A DNA stretch of 64,000 nt from Rhodopseudomonas palustris (GCF_013415845.1 NZ_CP058907.1:1798001-1862000), one strand, 5' to 3'. Shown: positions 26,042 to 34,884, counted from the stretch's first letter. A program made the numbers and translations. The notes: generated by a model not told the origin, from the sequence alone.

Positions 26042-27916
26042 ATGACTGCCAGCGCAGCCGCAGTGCTGACCAAGCCGCCCTTTCGCAAGGTGAACTGGCT
26101 ACCGCGCGAGATCGACGTCGATCGCCGCGAGGGCGGCGTCATCGTGATGAAGTCGCGCTTCCCGCTGATGGATCACGATCCCAACCTGCCGATGGCGCTG
26201 GCGAAGTGGGCCAAGCAGCGTCCGGATCATATCTGGCTGGCGCAGCGCAAGGGGCCGGAGCGGCAGTGGCGCAAGGTCAGCTACGCCGAGGCCAAACGCA
26301 TCGTCGACGGTCTCACCCAGGCGCTGCTTGACCTGAAGCTGCCGGAAGGCCGGCCGCTGACGGTGCTGTCCGGCAATTCGATCGAGCACGCGCTCATCAT
26401 GATGGCGGCGATGCAGGCGCGGATTCCGACCGCGCCGGTGTCGCCGGCCTATTCGCTGATGAGCCACGATCATCTCAAGCTGAAGTATCTGTTCGATCTG
26501 GTGAAGCCGGCTGCCGTGATGGTGCAGGAAGGGACTCCCTTCACCAAGGCGCTACACGCGCTCGATCTGAAGGACGTCCAGGTGATCCACGTCGCCAATC
26601 CGGCCGACGGCATCGCCAGCATCGCGTTCGACGACATGGTGGCGACGCCGGTGACCGATCAGGTGGCGCAGTCGATCGCGCAGATCACGCCCGACACCGT
26701 CGCCAAGTTCCTGTTCACCTCCGGTTCGACCGGGATGCCGAAGGCGGTGATCAACACCCAGCGGATGATGTGCGCCAACGCTGCGATGATGATGCAGGTG
26801 CGGCCACGCGATCCGGACGGTCCGCCGCCGGTGCAGCTCGATTGGATGCCGTGGAATCACACCATGGGCGGCAATGCGGCGTTCAACCCGTTGTTGATCG
26901 AAGGCGGCACGCTGTACATCGACGACGGTCGCCCGGTGCCCGGCCAGATCGAAGAGACGCTGCGCAACCTGCGCGAAATCTCGCCGACCTACTACGCCAA
27001 TGTGCCGGCCGGCTACGCTGCGCTGGCGAGCGCGATGGAGAAGGACGACGCGCTGTGCCGGTCGTTCTTCAAAGACATGCAGCTGATGGCTTATGGCGGC
27101 GCCCGGCTGCCCGACGATCTGTACGAGCGGATGCAGGCGCTGGCGGTGCGCGCCACCGGACACCGGCTGGTGTTCTACACCGGCTGGGGCTCGACCGAGA
27201 CCTCGCCGACCTCGACCGGCACCTATTGGGACACCGAGCGCGTCGGCCTGATCGGGCTGCCGTTCCCGGGCGTCGAATTGAAGATGCTGCCGGTCGGCGA
27301 CAAGTACGAACTGCGGCTGCGCGGCGTCAACGTGATGCCGGGCTATCACGGCCAGCCGGATCTCACCGAGAAGGCGTTCGACGAAGAGGGGTTCTACAAG
27401 ATCGGTGATGCGGGCGTGTTCGTCGATCCGAACGATCCGGTGAAGGGCATCATCTTCGCCGGCCGGGTCGCCGAAGACTTCAAGCTGATGACCGGCACCT
27501 TCGTCCACGTCAGCACCGTGCGCACCGATGCGATCGCCGCGGCGAGCCCGGTGATCCAGGACGCACTCGTAGCGGGGCAGGACCGCGCCTATATCGGCCT
27601 CTTGGCTTGGCCCAATCTCAACGCCTGTCGGGTGATGATCGGCGATCCGAATGCGAGCTTCGAGGATGTGGTGAAGCATCCCGACGTGCTCGCGGCGCTC
27701 CGTGCCGGTCTGCAGAAGCACAACCGCGAAGTCGAAGGCGCCAGCTCGATGCGGATCGCACGGGCGATGCTGATGGTCGAGCCGCCGTCGATCGACGGCA
27801 ACGAACTCACCGACAAGGGCTACATCAACCAGCGCGCCGGCCTCGAACGCCGCGCCGCTTTGGTCGAGCGGCTGTACGCCGAGCATCCGGATTCGGATGT
27901 GATGGTGCTGCAGTGA
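26042..27916 (+). CDS. Feruloyl-CoA synthase-like acyl-CoA ligase
   Basis: A 624-residue AMP-forming ligase, longer than the FadD-type enzyme at 19928 and of the feruloyl-CoA synthase type. The adenylation motif is KFLFTSGSTGMPKAVINTQR, followed by LDWMPWNHTMGGNAAFNPLL, a segment characteristic of this subfamily, and GWGSTETSPTSTGTYWDTER. The C-terminal part lacks a long hinge insertion and ends MVLQ. It would activate a substituted cinnamate or another bulky carboxylic acid to the CoA ester. ATG at 26042 has GGGAG 9 nt upstream. The neighbours supply hydration, oxidation and thiolysis steps. Exact substrate not proven. Confidence 0.85.
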   Translation: MTASAAAVLTKPPFRKVNWLPREIDVDRREGGVIVMKSRFPLMDHDPNLPMALAKWAKQRPDHIWLAQRKGPERQWRKVSYAEAKRIVDGLTQALLDLKLPEGRPLTVLSGNSIEHALIMMAAMQARIPTAPVSPAYSLMSHDHLKLKYLFDLVKPAAVMVQEGTPFTKALHALDLKDVQVIHVANPADGIASIAFDDMVATPVTDQVAQSIAQITPDTVAKFLFTSGSTGMPKAVINTQRMMCANAAMMMQVRPRDPDGPPPVQLDWMPWNHTMGGNAAFNPLLIEGGTLYIDDGRPVPGQIEETLRNLREISPTYYANVPAGYAALASAMEKDDALCRSFFKDMQLMAYGGARLPDDLYERMQALAVRATGHRLVFYTGWGSTETSPTSTGTYWDTERVGLIGLPFPGVELKMLPVGDKYELRLRGVNVMPGYHGQPDLTEKAFDEEGFYKIGDAGVFVDPNDPVKGIIFAGRVAEDFKLMTGTFVHVSTVRTDAIAAASPVIQDALVAGQDRAYIGLLAWPNLNACRVMIGDPNASFEDVVKHPDVLAALRAGLQKHNREVEGASSMRIARAMLMVEPPSIDGNELTDKGYINQRAGLERRAALVERLYAEHPDSDVMVLQ

Positions 27917-27938
27917 GACATGTGAACTTAACTCTCCG

Positions 27939-28016
27939 TCATTCCGGGGCGCGCGCAGCGCGAACCCGGAATCTCGAGATTCCGGGTTCTCGCCTGTCGG
28001 CGAGCCCCGGAATGAC
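27939..28016. repeat. Intergenic palindromic repeat, family B
   Basis: Outer arms GTCATTCCGGGGC and GCCCCGGAATGAC enclose inner arms AACCCGGAATCTC and GAGATTCCGGGTT, giving a two-armed palindrome. Other copies lie at 31992-32112, 33058-33100, 51858-52003 and 62695-62790. Here it separates the ligase from the first acyl-CoA dehydrogenase. Confidence 0.85.
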
Positions 28017-28063
28017 GGTGAAGACATTCAAGACCGACACCTAACAACAACGGGACTCCGCCC

Positions 28064-29191
28064 ATGAATTTCGATTTCTCCGACGACCAGAAGCAACTGC
28101 GCGATCAGGCGCGGCGGTTTCTTGCCGAGAAGTGCCAGCCGAAGGCGGTGCGTGCCGTGCTCGAAGGCAAGGCGGATTACGACCGTGACCTGTGGAAGGG
28201 GCTCGCCGAGATGGGCTTCCTCGGCGTCGCAATTCCCGAGGAATACGGCGGGACCGGCGCGGGCCACCTCGAGCTTTGCGTGATCGCCGAGGAACTCGGC
28301 CGCGTGCTGGCGCCGGTGCCGTTCTCGTCCACCGTGTATCTGGCCGCCGAAGCGCTGCTGCTGGCGGGTTCGGAAGAGCAGAAGCAGAAGTGGCTGCCGA
28401 AGATTTCGTCGGGTGACGCGATCGGCACGTTGGCGCTGTTCGAAGGCACCGGCAATCCGTCGCCGGCCGCCGTCAAGCTCGCGGTGTCGAACGGCACGCT
28501 CACCGGCGCCAAGAAGCCGGTCGCCGACGGCGCAATCGCCGACTTCGCGATCGTCGCGGCGCGCACCGGCAACAGCGGCCGCGAGACTGACGTCTCGCTG
28601 TTTCTGGTCGATCTCAAGGCTGGTGGCGTCACCGCCAAGCCGCTGCAGAACGTCGATCCGTCGCGCCAGCAGGCCGAACTGACCTTCGCGGGCGCCAAGG
28701 CCGAGCCGCTCGGCGCGGCCAATGAGGGCTGGAGCATTCTATCGCGCGTGATGGATCGCGCCGCGGTGCTGATCGCGTTCGAGCAGGTCGGCGGTGCCGA
28801 CCGCGCGCTGGAGATGGGCCGCGACTACGCGCTCGACCGCATCGCGTTCGGCCGGCAGATCGGCTCGTTCCAGGCGATCAAGCACATCCTCGCCGACATG
28901 TACGTCTCGGCGACGCTGGCGCGTTCGAACTCCTACTACGGCGCCTGGGCGCTCTCGACCGACGCGGCCGAGCTGCCGGAGGCCGCCGCTGCGGCGCGGA
29001 TCAGCGCCACGCAGGCGTTCCAGCATTGCGCCAAGCAGAACATTCAGGTGCACGGCGGCATGGGCTTCACCTGGGAGTTCGACTGCCACCTGTACTATCG
29101 CCGCTCCAACGCGCTGGCGCTCAGCCTCGGCAGCCAGTCGTATTGGGAAGATCAGCTGATCGACCGGATGCGCCAGAAGAACGCGGCGTAA
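28064..29191 (+). CDS. Acyl-CoA dehydrogenase, small-subunit type
   Basis: A 375-residue member of the acyl-CoA dehydrogenase family: N-terminal helical domain with GFLGVAIPEEYGGTGAG, a beta domain around GTLALFEGTGN, and a C-terminal helical domain with ALDRIAFGRQIGSFQAIKHI and QVHGGMGFTWEFDCHLYYRR. The loop that carries Glu376 in MCAD (YEGT) has no Glu here (SNALALSLGSQS). Such degenerate subunits pair with a larger subunit in alpha2beta2 dehydrogenases known from sterol side-chain and pimelate degradation. Two candidate partners follow directly, so a heteromeric enzyme is inferred. Confidence 0.88.
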   Translation: MNFDFSDDQKQLRDQARRFLAEKCQPKAVRAVLEGKADYDRDLWKGLAEMGFLGVAIPEEYGGTGAGHLELCVIAEELGRVLAPVPFSSTVYLAAEALLLAGSEEQKQKWLPKISSGDAIGTLALFEGTGNPSPAAVKLAVSNGTLTGAKKPVADGAIADFAIVAARTGNSGRETDVSLFLVDLKAGGVTAKPLQNVDPSRQQAELTFAGAKAEPLGAANEGWSILSRVMDRAAVLIAFEQVGGADRALEMGRDYALDRIAFGRQIGSFQAIKHILADMYVSATLARSNSYYGAWALSTDAAELPEAAAAARISATQAFQHCAKQNIQVHGGMGFTWEFDCHLYYRRSNALALSLGSQSYWEDQLIDRMRQKNAA

Positions 29192-29204
29192 CTCACGTGA
29201 ACCC

Positions 29205-29304
29205 CATCCTGAGGAGCCCGGCGCAGCCGGGCGTCTCGAAGGATGAGGATGAACAGCTCATGGTTCGAGACGCGCGCGAGAGCGCGCTCCTCACCATGAG
29301 GGCC
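29205..29304. repeat. Intergenic palindromic repeat, family C (copy 1)
   Basis: Starts CATCCTGAGGAGCCCGGCG, contains CTCGAAGGATGAGG and GTTCGAGACGCG, and ends GCTCCTCACCATGAGG; the outer and inner parts are mutually complementary. A near-identical copy occurs at 30600-30695, so the two bracket the acyl-CoA dehydrogenase gene at 29328. Confidence 0.85.
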
Positions 29305-29327
29305 CGTCAGGACAAAGGTTCGCATCG

Positions 29328-30575
29328 ATGAACTTCGACGATACCCCGCAGGAAGCCGAATTCCGCGCCAAGGCGCGCGCCTGGATCGACGCCAACGCGC
29401 CGAAGCAATACGAGGAAGAGCTGCGCAAAGCGTCGCTCGGCCGGGTCGTGCTGAAGGGCGCCAATATTCTCGAGGTCGCCAAGGCCTGGCAGAAGAAGAA
29501 GGCGGATGCGGGCTGGGCCGTTCCGCATTGGCCGAAGGAATATGGCGGCCGCGGCGCCTCGCCGATCGAGCGCGTGATCTGGCAGCAGGAAGAGGGCGTG
29601 TTCGGCAAGCTCACGGCGATGTTCATCATCGGCCAGGGCATGTGCGGTCCGACCATGATGGCCTACGCCTCGGAAGAGCAGAAGCGGCACTACCTGCCGC
29701 CGCTCGGCTCCGGCGAGAAGATCTGGTGCCAGCTGTTCTCCGAGCCGGCCGGCGGCTCCGACGTTGCGGGCCTGCGGACGCGCGCCGAGAAGGACGGCGA
29801 CGACTGGATCATCAACGGCCAGAAGATCTGGACCTCCGGCGCGCACTACTCGGATTACGGCATCCTGATCACCCGCACCGACCCGACCGTGCCCAAGCAC
29901 AAGGGTCTGACGATGTTCTTCCTCGACATGAAGAGCGAAGGCGTCGAGGTGCGGCCGATCAAGCAGGCCAACGGCAATTCCGACTTCAACGAGGTGTACT
30001 TCACCAACGTGCGGATTCCGGACAGCCAGCGCCTCGGCGCCGTCGGCGACGGCTGGAACGTGTCGCTGACGACGCTGATGAACGAGCGCATGTCGATCGG
30101 CGCCAACGTCGCGACCGGCTTCCCGGAGCTGTTCGATTATTGCTCGTCGCTGACGTTCGACGGCGCGCCGGCGCTCGACGATCGCGCGGTTCGCAGCAAG
30201 CTTGCGAACTGGGCGGTGAAGGCCAGCGGCCTGCGCTACACTTCGTTCCGGTCGATCTCGGCGCTGTCGAAGGGCCAGCGTCCGGGTCCGGAGAACTCGA
30301 TCGGCAAGCTGGTCGCCGGTTCGATGATCCAGGAAGTCGCGATGTACGCGCTCGATCTGCAGGGCGCCGCCGGCGTGCTCAGCGGGCCGGAGGATGCTGA
30401 GGTCGCCGGCCGTTTCCAGGCGATGCTGCTGCGTTCGCCGGCGACCCGCGTCGAAGGCGGCACCGACGAGATCCTGCGCAACATCATCGCCGAGCGCGTG
30501 CTTGGCCTGCCCGGTGACATCCGCGTCGACAAGGACGTGCCGTTCAACCAGATCCCGACCAAGGGGCGAGCTTAA
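29328..30575 (+). CDS. Acyl-CoA dehydrogenase, large-subunit type (paralogue 1)
   Basis: A 415-residue dehydrogenase that introduces a 2,3-double bond in an acyl-CoA using FAD. Motifs: WPKEYGGRGASPIERVIWQQ, QLFSEPAGGSDVAGLRTRAE, GQKIWTSGAHYSDYG, and the tail RVEGGTDEILRNIIAERVLG. It shares its first 32 residues and long later blocks with the next dehydrogenase at 30726, so the two arose by tandem duplication. It probably pairs with the small-type subunit at 28064. The loop aligned by eye to MCAD Glu376 reads EGGT rather than YEGT, so the catalytic base needs a proper alignment. Confidence 0.9.
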   Translation: MNFDDTPQEAEFRAKARAWIDANAPKQYEEELRKASLGRVVLKGANILEVAKAWQKKKADAGWAVPHWPKEYGGRGASPIERVIWQQEEGVFGKLTAMFIIGQGMCGPTMMAYASEEQKRHYLPPLGSGEKIWCQLFSEPAGGSDVAGLRTRAEKDGDDWIINGQKIWTSGAHYSDYGILITRTDPTVPKHKGLTMFFLDMKSEGVEVRPIKQANGNSDFNEVYFTNVRIPDSQRLGAVGDGWNVSLTTLMNERMSIGANVATGFPELFDYCSSLTFDGAPALDDRAVRSKLANWAVKASGLRYTSFRSISALSKGQRPGPENSIGKLVAGSMIQEVAMYALDLQGAAGVLSGPEDAEVAGRFQAMLLRSPATRVEGGTDEILRNIIAERVLGLPGDIRVDKDVPFNQIPTKGRA

Positions 30576-30599
30576 ACGATTGCCGCATGCGCGGCACTT

Positions 30600-30695
30600 C
30601 ATCCTGAGGAGCCCGGCGTAGCCGGGCGTCTCGAATAATGAGCCGAATAACTCATGGTTCGAGACGCGCGATGCGCGCTCCTCACCATGAGGGCC
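30600..30695. repeat. Intergenic palindromic repeat, family C (copy 2)
   Basis: Same element as at 29205-29304, in the same orientation: CATCCTGAGGAGCCCGGCG at the start and GCTCCTCACCATGAGGG at the end, differing mainly in the middle. It separates the two large-type dehydrogenase paralogues. Confidence 0.85.
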
Positions 30696-30725
30696 GAGAC
30701 AAGAACAAAGTGACGAGAGGCTGAG

Positions 30726-31970
30726 ATGAATTTCGACGATACCCCGCAGGAAGCCGAGTTCCGCGCCAAGGCTCGCGCGTGGATCGATGCCAACGCGCCG
30801 AAGCAATACGAAGAGGAATTGACCAAGTCCGGCCTCGGCCGCATCAGCCTGAAGAGTGCCGACATCGTCGAGGTCGGCAAGGCGTGGCAGAAGAAGAAGG
30901 CCGAGGGCGGCTGGGCCTGCCTGACCTGGCCGACCGAATATGGCGGCCGCGGCGCGACGCCGATCGAGAAGGTGATCTGGCAGCAGGAAGAGGGCGTTTA
31001 CGGCAAGCTCACCCAGCCGTTCCAGATCGGCGAGGGCATGTGCGGCCCGACCGTGATGGCTTACGGTGCCGAGGAGCATAAGCGCCGTTACTTGCCGAAG
31101 CTCGCCTCGGGCGAAGAGATCTGGTGCCAGCTGTTCTCCGAACCCGCCGGCGGCTCCGACGTCGCGGGTCTGCGCACCCGCGCCGAGAAGGATGGCGACG
31201 ACTGGATCATCAACGGCCAGAAGATCTGGACCTCCGGTGCGCACTACTCGGACTACGGCCTGCTGATCACCCGCACCGACCCGAATGTGCCCAAGCACAA
31301 GGGCCTCACCATGTTCTTCCTGGACATGAAGAGCCCGGGCGTCGAGGTGAAGCCGATCAAGCAGGCCAACGGCATGCAGGAATTCAACGAGGTGTTCTTC
31401 ACCAACGTGCGAATTCCGGACAGTCAGCGTCTGGGCGCCGTCGGCGATGGCTGGAACGTGTCGCTGACCACGCTGATGAACGAGCGCATGTCGATCGGCG
31501 CGCGGCTTGCCACCGGCTTCCCGGAGATCTTCGCGTTCTGCAATGATCTGGTGACGGAGAACGGCCCGGCGATCGACGATCCGGCGGTGCGCAGCAAGCT
31601 GGCGAACTGGGCCGTGAAGGCCAGCGGCCTGAAGTACACGTCGTATCGCTCGATCTCGGCGTTGTCGAAGGGCCAGCGCCCGGGTCCGGAGAACTCGATC
31701 GGCAAGCTCGTTGCCGGCCCGATGCTGCAGGACATCGCTGCGTTTGCGATGGATCTGGAAGGCGCTGCGGGCGTGTTCACCGATCCGGCCGAGGCCGAAG
31801 CCGGCGGCAGCTTCCAGGCGATGCTGCTCGGCTCGCCGTCGATGCGGATTGCCGGCGGCACCGACGAGATCCTGCGCAACATCATCGCCGAACGCGTCCT
31901 CGGCCTACCCGGTGATATCCGCGTCGACAAGGACGTGCCGTTCAACAAGATCCCGACCAAGGGGCGGTAA
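30726..31970 (+). CDS. Acyl-CoA dehydrogenase, large-subunit type (paralogue 2)
   Basis: A 414-residue tandem paralogue of the preceding gene, with the same QLFSEPAGGSDVAGLRTRAE and GQKIWTSGAHYSDYG blocks. Differences cluster at residues 33-110, around the substrate-contacting N-terminal helices, and at the tail, where VEGGTDEI is replaced by IAGGTDEI. This pattern suggests divergence in substrate rather than simple gene dosage. It may compete with paralogue 1 for the small-type subunit encoded at 28064. The start follows GAGAGGCTGAG. Confidence 0.9.
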   Translation: MNFDDTPQEAEFRAKARAWIDANAPKQYEEELTKSGLGRISLKSADIVEVGKAWQKKKAEGGWACLTWPTEYGGRGATPIEKVIWQQEEGVYGKLTQPFQIGEGMCGPTVMAYGAEEHKRRYLPKLASGEEIWCQLFSEPAGGSDVAGLRTRAEKDGDDWIINGQKIWTSGAHYSDYGLLITRTDPNVPKHKGLTMFFLDMKSPGVEVKPIKQANGMQEFNEVFFTNVRIPDSQRLGAVGDGWNVSLTTLMNERMSIGARLATGFPEIFAFCNDLVTENGPAIDDPAVRSKLANWAVKASGLKYTSYRSISALSKGQRPGPENSIGKLVAGPMLQDIAAFAMDLEGAAGVFTDPAEAEAGGSFQAMLLGSPSMRIAGGTDEILRNIIAERVLGLPGDIRVDKDVPFNKIPTKGR

Positions 31971-31991
31971 GGCGATCATCAAGAGCGGGCC

Positions 31992-32112
31992 GTCATTCCG
32001 GGGCGCGAGCAAAGCTCGCGAACCCGGAATCCCGAAGTTGTTGACATCGATCGATGAGCTGTGCGCGTTTCAGATTCCGGGTTCGCTCACTTCGTGAGCG
32101 CCCCGGAATGAC
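31992..32112. repeat. Intergenic palindromic repeat, family B (long copy)
   Basis: Arms CGTCATTCCGGGGCGCGAG and CGCCCCGGAATGACG enclose inner arms CCCGGAATC and GATTCCGGG with an extended middle (TTGTTGACATCGATCGATGA region). Located between the dehydrogenase paralogue and the nitroreductase. Confidence 0.85.
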
Positions 32113-32132
32113 GACCATCGAGCAATGAGGCC

Positions 32133-32831
32133 ATGATGACCGACGCTGCCGCGACCACCGCTCCGATCGACGTCCTCGAAGACCTGATGGCAGCCCGCTA
32201 TTCATGCCGCGGGTTTCGGCCCGATCCGGTACCGCGCGCGACGATCGAGCGGATCCTGGGGGCGGCGCAGAAGACCGCGTCGTGGTGCAACAGCCAGCCG
32301 TGGCAGGTGGTGATCACCTCGGGCGAGGCGACGGCGAAGTTTCGCGACGTGATCTATCCGGCTGCCGCCAGCGGTGCGCCGATGTCCGGCGATTTCGAGT
32401 TTCCGCGCGAGTATCGCGGCGTCTATCTCGACCGTCGCCGCGAGAGCGGCTTTCAGCTCTACAACGCGGTCGGCATTGCCCGCGGCGACAAGGCCGCGGC
32501 CGCCCAGCAGGCGCTGCAGAATTTCAGTTTCTTCGGCGCGCCGCATGTCGCGATCATCACCACCGATGAGGCGCTCGGCGTCTATGGCGCGGTCGATTGC
32601 GGCGGCTATGTCACATCTTTCATGCTGGCCGCCCAGGCCCTCGGTGTCGCTACCGTGCCGCAGGCCGCGCTGGCGTTCCATGCCGGCGTCGTCCGCAAGC
32701 ACTTCGGCCTCGGCGACGACCGCCGGGTCGTTTGCGGCATTTCGTTCGGCTACGCCGACCCCGACCACAAGGCCAACTCCTACCGCACCAACCGCGCCGC
32801 GCTCGGCGAGGTCGCGACGTTCGTGGAGTAG
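32133..32831 (+). CDS. Nitroreductase-family FMN oxidoreductase
   Basis: A 232-residue flavoprotein of the nitroreductase family. FMN-binding features include the N-terminal RYSCRGFRPDPVPRATIERI, where Arg, Ser and Arg contact the phosphate, SWCNSQPWQVVI, and the C-terminal GYADPDHKANSYRTNRA. Such enzymes use NAD(P)H to reduce nitro groups, quinones or, in some aromatic pathways, ring double bonds. The two adjacent ATG codons at 32133 and 32136 are both possible; the second has better spacing to GAGG. As last gene of the plus-strand catabolic arm it may serve a reductive step or electron supply. Confidence 0.87.
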   Translation: MMTDAAATTAPIDVLEDLMAARYSCRGFRPDPVPRATIERILGAAQKTASWCNSQPWQVVITSGEATAKFRDVIYPAAASGAPMSGDFEFPREYRGVYLDRRRESGFQLYNAVGIARGDKAAAAQQALQNFSFFGAPHVAIITTDEALGVYGAVDCGGYVTSFMLAAQALGVATVPQAALAFHAGVVRKHFGLGDDRRVVCGISFGYADPDHKANSYRTNRAALGEVATFVE

Positions 32832-32851
32832 CTGCTGCGCCGCCGAGTTCG

Positions 32852-32992
32852 AACCTCTCCCCGCGCGGGGAGAGGTCGGATCAGCGCGCAGCGCTGAGCC
32901 GGGTGAGGGGGCGTTTCCGCTCAGCCGAGAGTCCGCGACTCGCGTCGCCCCTCACCCCAACCCTCTCCCCGCAAGAGCGGGGCGAGGGAGTG
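32852..32992. repeat. Intergenic palindromic repeat, family D (long copy)
   Basis: AACCTCTCCCCGCGCGGGGA followed by GAGGT is a tight hairpin; further on CCCTCACCCCAACCCTCTCC and GGGCGAGGGAG form a second, with GCGCAGCGCTGAGC between. This is the commonly seen CTCTCCCC-type element of Rhizobiales. It lies between convergent genes and could act as a two-way transcription barrier. Confidence 0.75.
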
Positions 32993-33057
32993 CGCTGCCG
33001 TTGTGGCACTGGCATCCCATGCTGATTATCGAGCGAAGCCAAGTACAGCTTCTCCAC

Positions 33058-33100
33058 GTCATTCCGGGCTCGCGAGCTGCGCTCGCGACCCGGAATGACG
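33058..33100. repeat. Intergenic palindromic repeat, family B (short copy)
   Basis: A compact 43-bp form: GTCATTCCGGG and CCCGGAATGAC around CTCGCGAGCTGCGCTCGCGA. It lies 25 bp beyond the stop of the convergent crotonase gene, where the hairpin could end or protect that transcript. Confidence 0.85.
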
Positions 33101-33125
33101 ACGGAGAGTCTGCGAAGCATGAGTT

Positions 33126-33908
33126 TCAAAACCGCGGCGCACGCTTTTCCGTGAACGCTGCGATGCCTTCTTTGATCTCGTCGCTGCGCATCGAGGCGCG
33201 GGCGCGGGTGTCGGCGGCTTGTTCGTCGAACGCGGCGCGGGCGAATTCGTTGATGGCGCGCTTCATGCCGGCGACCGCGTTCGGCGCGTTGCCGGCCAGC
33301 GTCGTCGCCAAGGCGTCGACCTCGCGGTCGAGCCGGTCCATCGGCACCATCGCGGTGAGATAGCCGATCCGCAGCATCTCGGCCGCTTCGATCCGCTGCG
33401 CGGTGAGGAACAGCCGCTTGGCGTTGTCGATGCCGAGGCGGGAGACGTAGCGCTTGATGCCGCCCGGATAGTAATGCAGCCCGAGCCTTGCGGCCGGCAT
33501 GAACATCTCGGCGGTGTCGACGCCGATGCGGAAATCACAGGCCAGGGCCAGATCGGTCGAACCGCCATAGACGCCGCCGTTGAGCCGGCAGATCGTCGGC
33601 ACCCGCAGATCCTCGAGCCGGTTGACCACGACTTCGAACGCCGACCCGGGGGATTCGGCCTCGACCTCCGCGGTGGCGCGCTCGGCGACCTCGCCGAGAT
33701 CGAAGCCCGCCGAGAATGCCCGGCCGGTGCCGGTGAGCACCAGCACTCGCACCGCCGGATCGGCATCGAGCCGCGCGAACTGATCGAGCAGGGTGGCGAG
33801 GTCGTCCGGCTGCAGCCGGTTGAGGTGCTTGGGGCGGTTTAGTCGGATGGTGGCGCGAGGACCGTCGATGGTCAGCACCGGCGCGCTGGCAGTGTCGCTG
33901 TCGGACAT
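33126..33908 (-). CDS. Enoyl-CoA hydratase/isomerase (crotonase) family protein
   Basis: A 260-residue crotonase-fold enzyme, distinct from the one at 25185. Oxyanion-hole segments are AFSAGFDLGEV and RLNGGVYGGSTDLALACDFR; the first hydratase Glu position is Asp (GGSTDLA), and the second region reads PAARLGLHYYPGGIKRYVSR, with no obvious Glu. It is therefore unlikely to be a standard hydratase and may be an isomerase, hydrolase or ring-acting crotonase. AGGAGA precedes the start. It is convergent with the plus-strand arm and may be expressed independently. Confidence 0.86.
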   Translation of the reverse strand: MSDSDTASAPVLTIDGPRATIRLNRPKHLNRLQPDDLATLLDQFARLDADPAVRVLVLTGTGRAFSAGFDLGEVAERATAEVEAESPGSAFEVVVNRLEDLRVPTICRLNGGVYGGSTDLALACDFRIGVDTAEMFMPAARLGLHYYPGGIKRYVSRLGIDNAKRLFLTAQRIEAAEMLRIGYLTAMVPMDRLDREVDALATTLAGNAPNAVAGMKRAINEFARAAFDEQAADTRARASMRSDEIKEGIAAFTEKRAPRF

Positions 33909-34209
33909 TGGTCAGGTCTCCTGATCGGAAGCGGGCGGCTGCCGGAACGGCGCCGGGCCCTTCAAAGACCGCGGACAACGCCGCGGCGGATGGGAAAATA
34001 GGCCGGGCAAACTGCCCGCCGGCCGGGCGCCCGTCAACTCGCCGGGGCGCGGAAGGGGCTCGGGCGCCGCTCGCGCAATCTGCGCCTGCTGTTTATAATT
34101 CCGTCCGCACCAGCGTGTAGGGGAGAGCGGCAGCCGGAAGGGCGGCTATCTCTCGGATCGCTTCCGCCGGCTTCGGCGCCTTCGATTGCAAGACAACGGT
34201 GGGTCCCAC
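33909..34209. other. 301-bp divergent intergenic region
   Basis: Very GC-rich DNA between the crotonase and the cyclic-nucleotide-binding protein. No ORF is credible. It contains GC palindromes such as GCCGGGC and CCGCGG near 33950-34030, and one AT-rich spot with a TATAAT hexamer at 34094-34099 that probably drives the rightward gene. Confidence 0.5.
34071..34099 (+). promoter_or_regulatory. Candidate sigma-70 promoter for the cNMP-binding gene
   Basis: A perfect TATAAT -10 hexamer at 34094-34099 with TCGCGC 17 bp upstream in the -35 position, which is a poor match. It lies about 110 bp before the start codon at 34210. Confidence 0.4.
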
Positions 34210-34884
34210 ATGGATATGTCTCTCATCGCCCAGAATGCCGGCATGGCGAGCAGCGTGTTCGCGACCATCTTTGTGCTCGCCACCGCCACGATGCGGACGA
34301 TGATTCCACTGCGGGTGTTCGGCATTCTGACCAACCTGCTGCTGATCGCGGTGTCGATCCCGACCCACAACTATCCGACGCTGGCGCTGCACGCGGTGCT
34401 GCTGCCGCTCAACGCCTGGCGGCTGCACCAGATGCTGCAACTGGTGCGCGACGTGAGGAAGTCGGTGAACAGCGACCTGTCGATGGATTGGCTGAAGCCG
34501 TTCATGACCGAGCGTAAATGCGCCACCGGCGAAGAGCTGTTCTACAAAGACGAGCGCGCCGAGGAGATGTTCTACATCGTCAGCGGCCGCTTCCGTCTGG
34601 TCGAATCCGGCATCGAGCTGCCGGTCGGCGCCATTGTCGGCGAGCTCGGCATGCTGTCGCCGACCCACACGCGGACGCAGACGCTGGAATGCGTCGAAGC
34701 CGGTACGGTGCTCGGCGTCAGCTATCGTCAGGTCGAGGAGCTGTACGTGCAGAACCCGGAATTCGGATTCTATTTCTTGCGCCTCGCCAGTGCGCGGCTG
34801 TTCGAGAACATTGAATCACTGCAGGCCCGATTGGCTGCGGTCGCGCCGCCGCCGCGGACCGACGCCGTCGGCCGGACCGCCTGA
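34210..34884 (+). CDS. Membrane protein with cyclic-nucleotide-binding domain
   Basis: About 224 residues: two or three hydrophobic segments (residues about 8-25, 33-52 and 55-65), then a CAP-type cyclic-nucleotide-binding domain from about residue 95, with EELFYKDERAEEMFYIVSGR and LPVGAIVGELGMLSPTHTRT. The GELGMLSP loop corresponds to the phosphate-binding cassette (GELALL), and its Arg is present as THTRTQT. No DNA-binding domain follows, so this is a membrane-anchored sensor, not a transcription factor. Start at 34210 chosen over 34186 by position, binding site weak. It is followed after 11 bp by the DUF6537 gene, probably in one operon. Confidence 0.78.
   Translation: MDMSLIAQNAGMASSVFATIFVLATATMRTMIPLRVFGILTNLLLIAVSIPTHNYPTLALHAVLLPLNAWRLHQMLQLVRDVRKSVNSDLSMDWLKPFMTERKCATGEELFYKDERAEEMFYIVSGRFRLVESGIELPVGAIVGELGMLSPTHTRTQTLECVEAGTVLGVSYRQVEELYVQNPEFGFYFLRLASARLFENIESLQARLAAVAPPPRTDAVGRTA

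Noticed and set aside
29307..30695. Family C repeats as insertion-sequence ends (composite transposon)
   Set aside because: They are internally palindromic, in direct orientation, contain no transposase, and the enclosed gene is an ordinary dehydrogenase.
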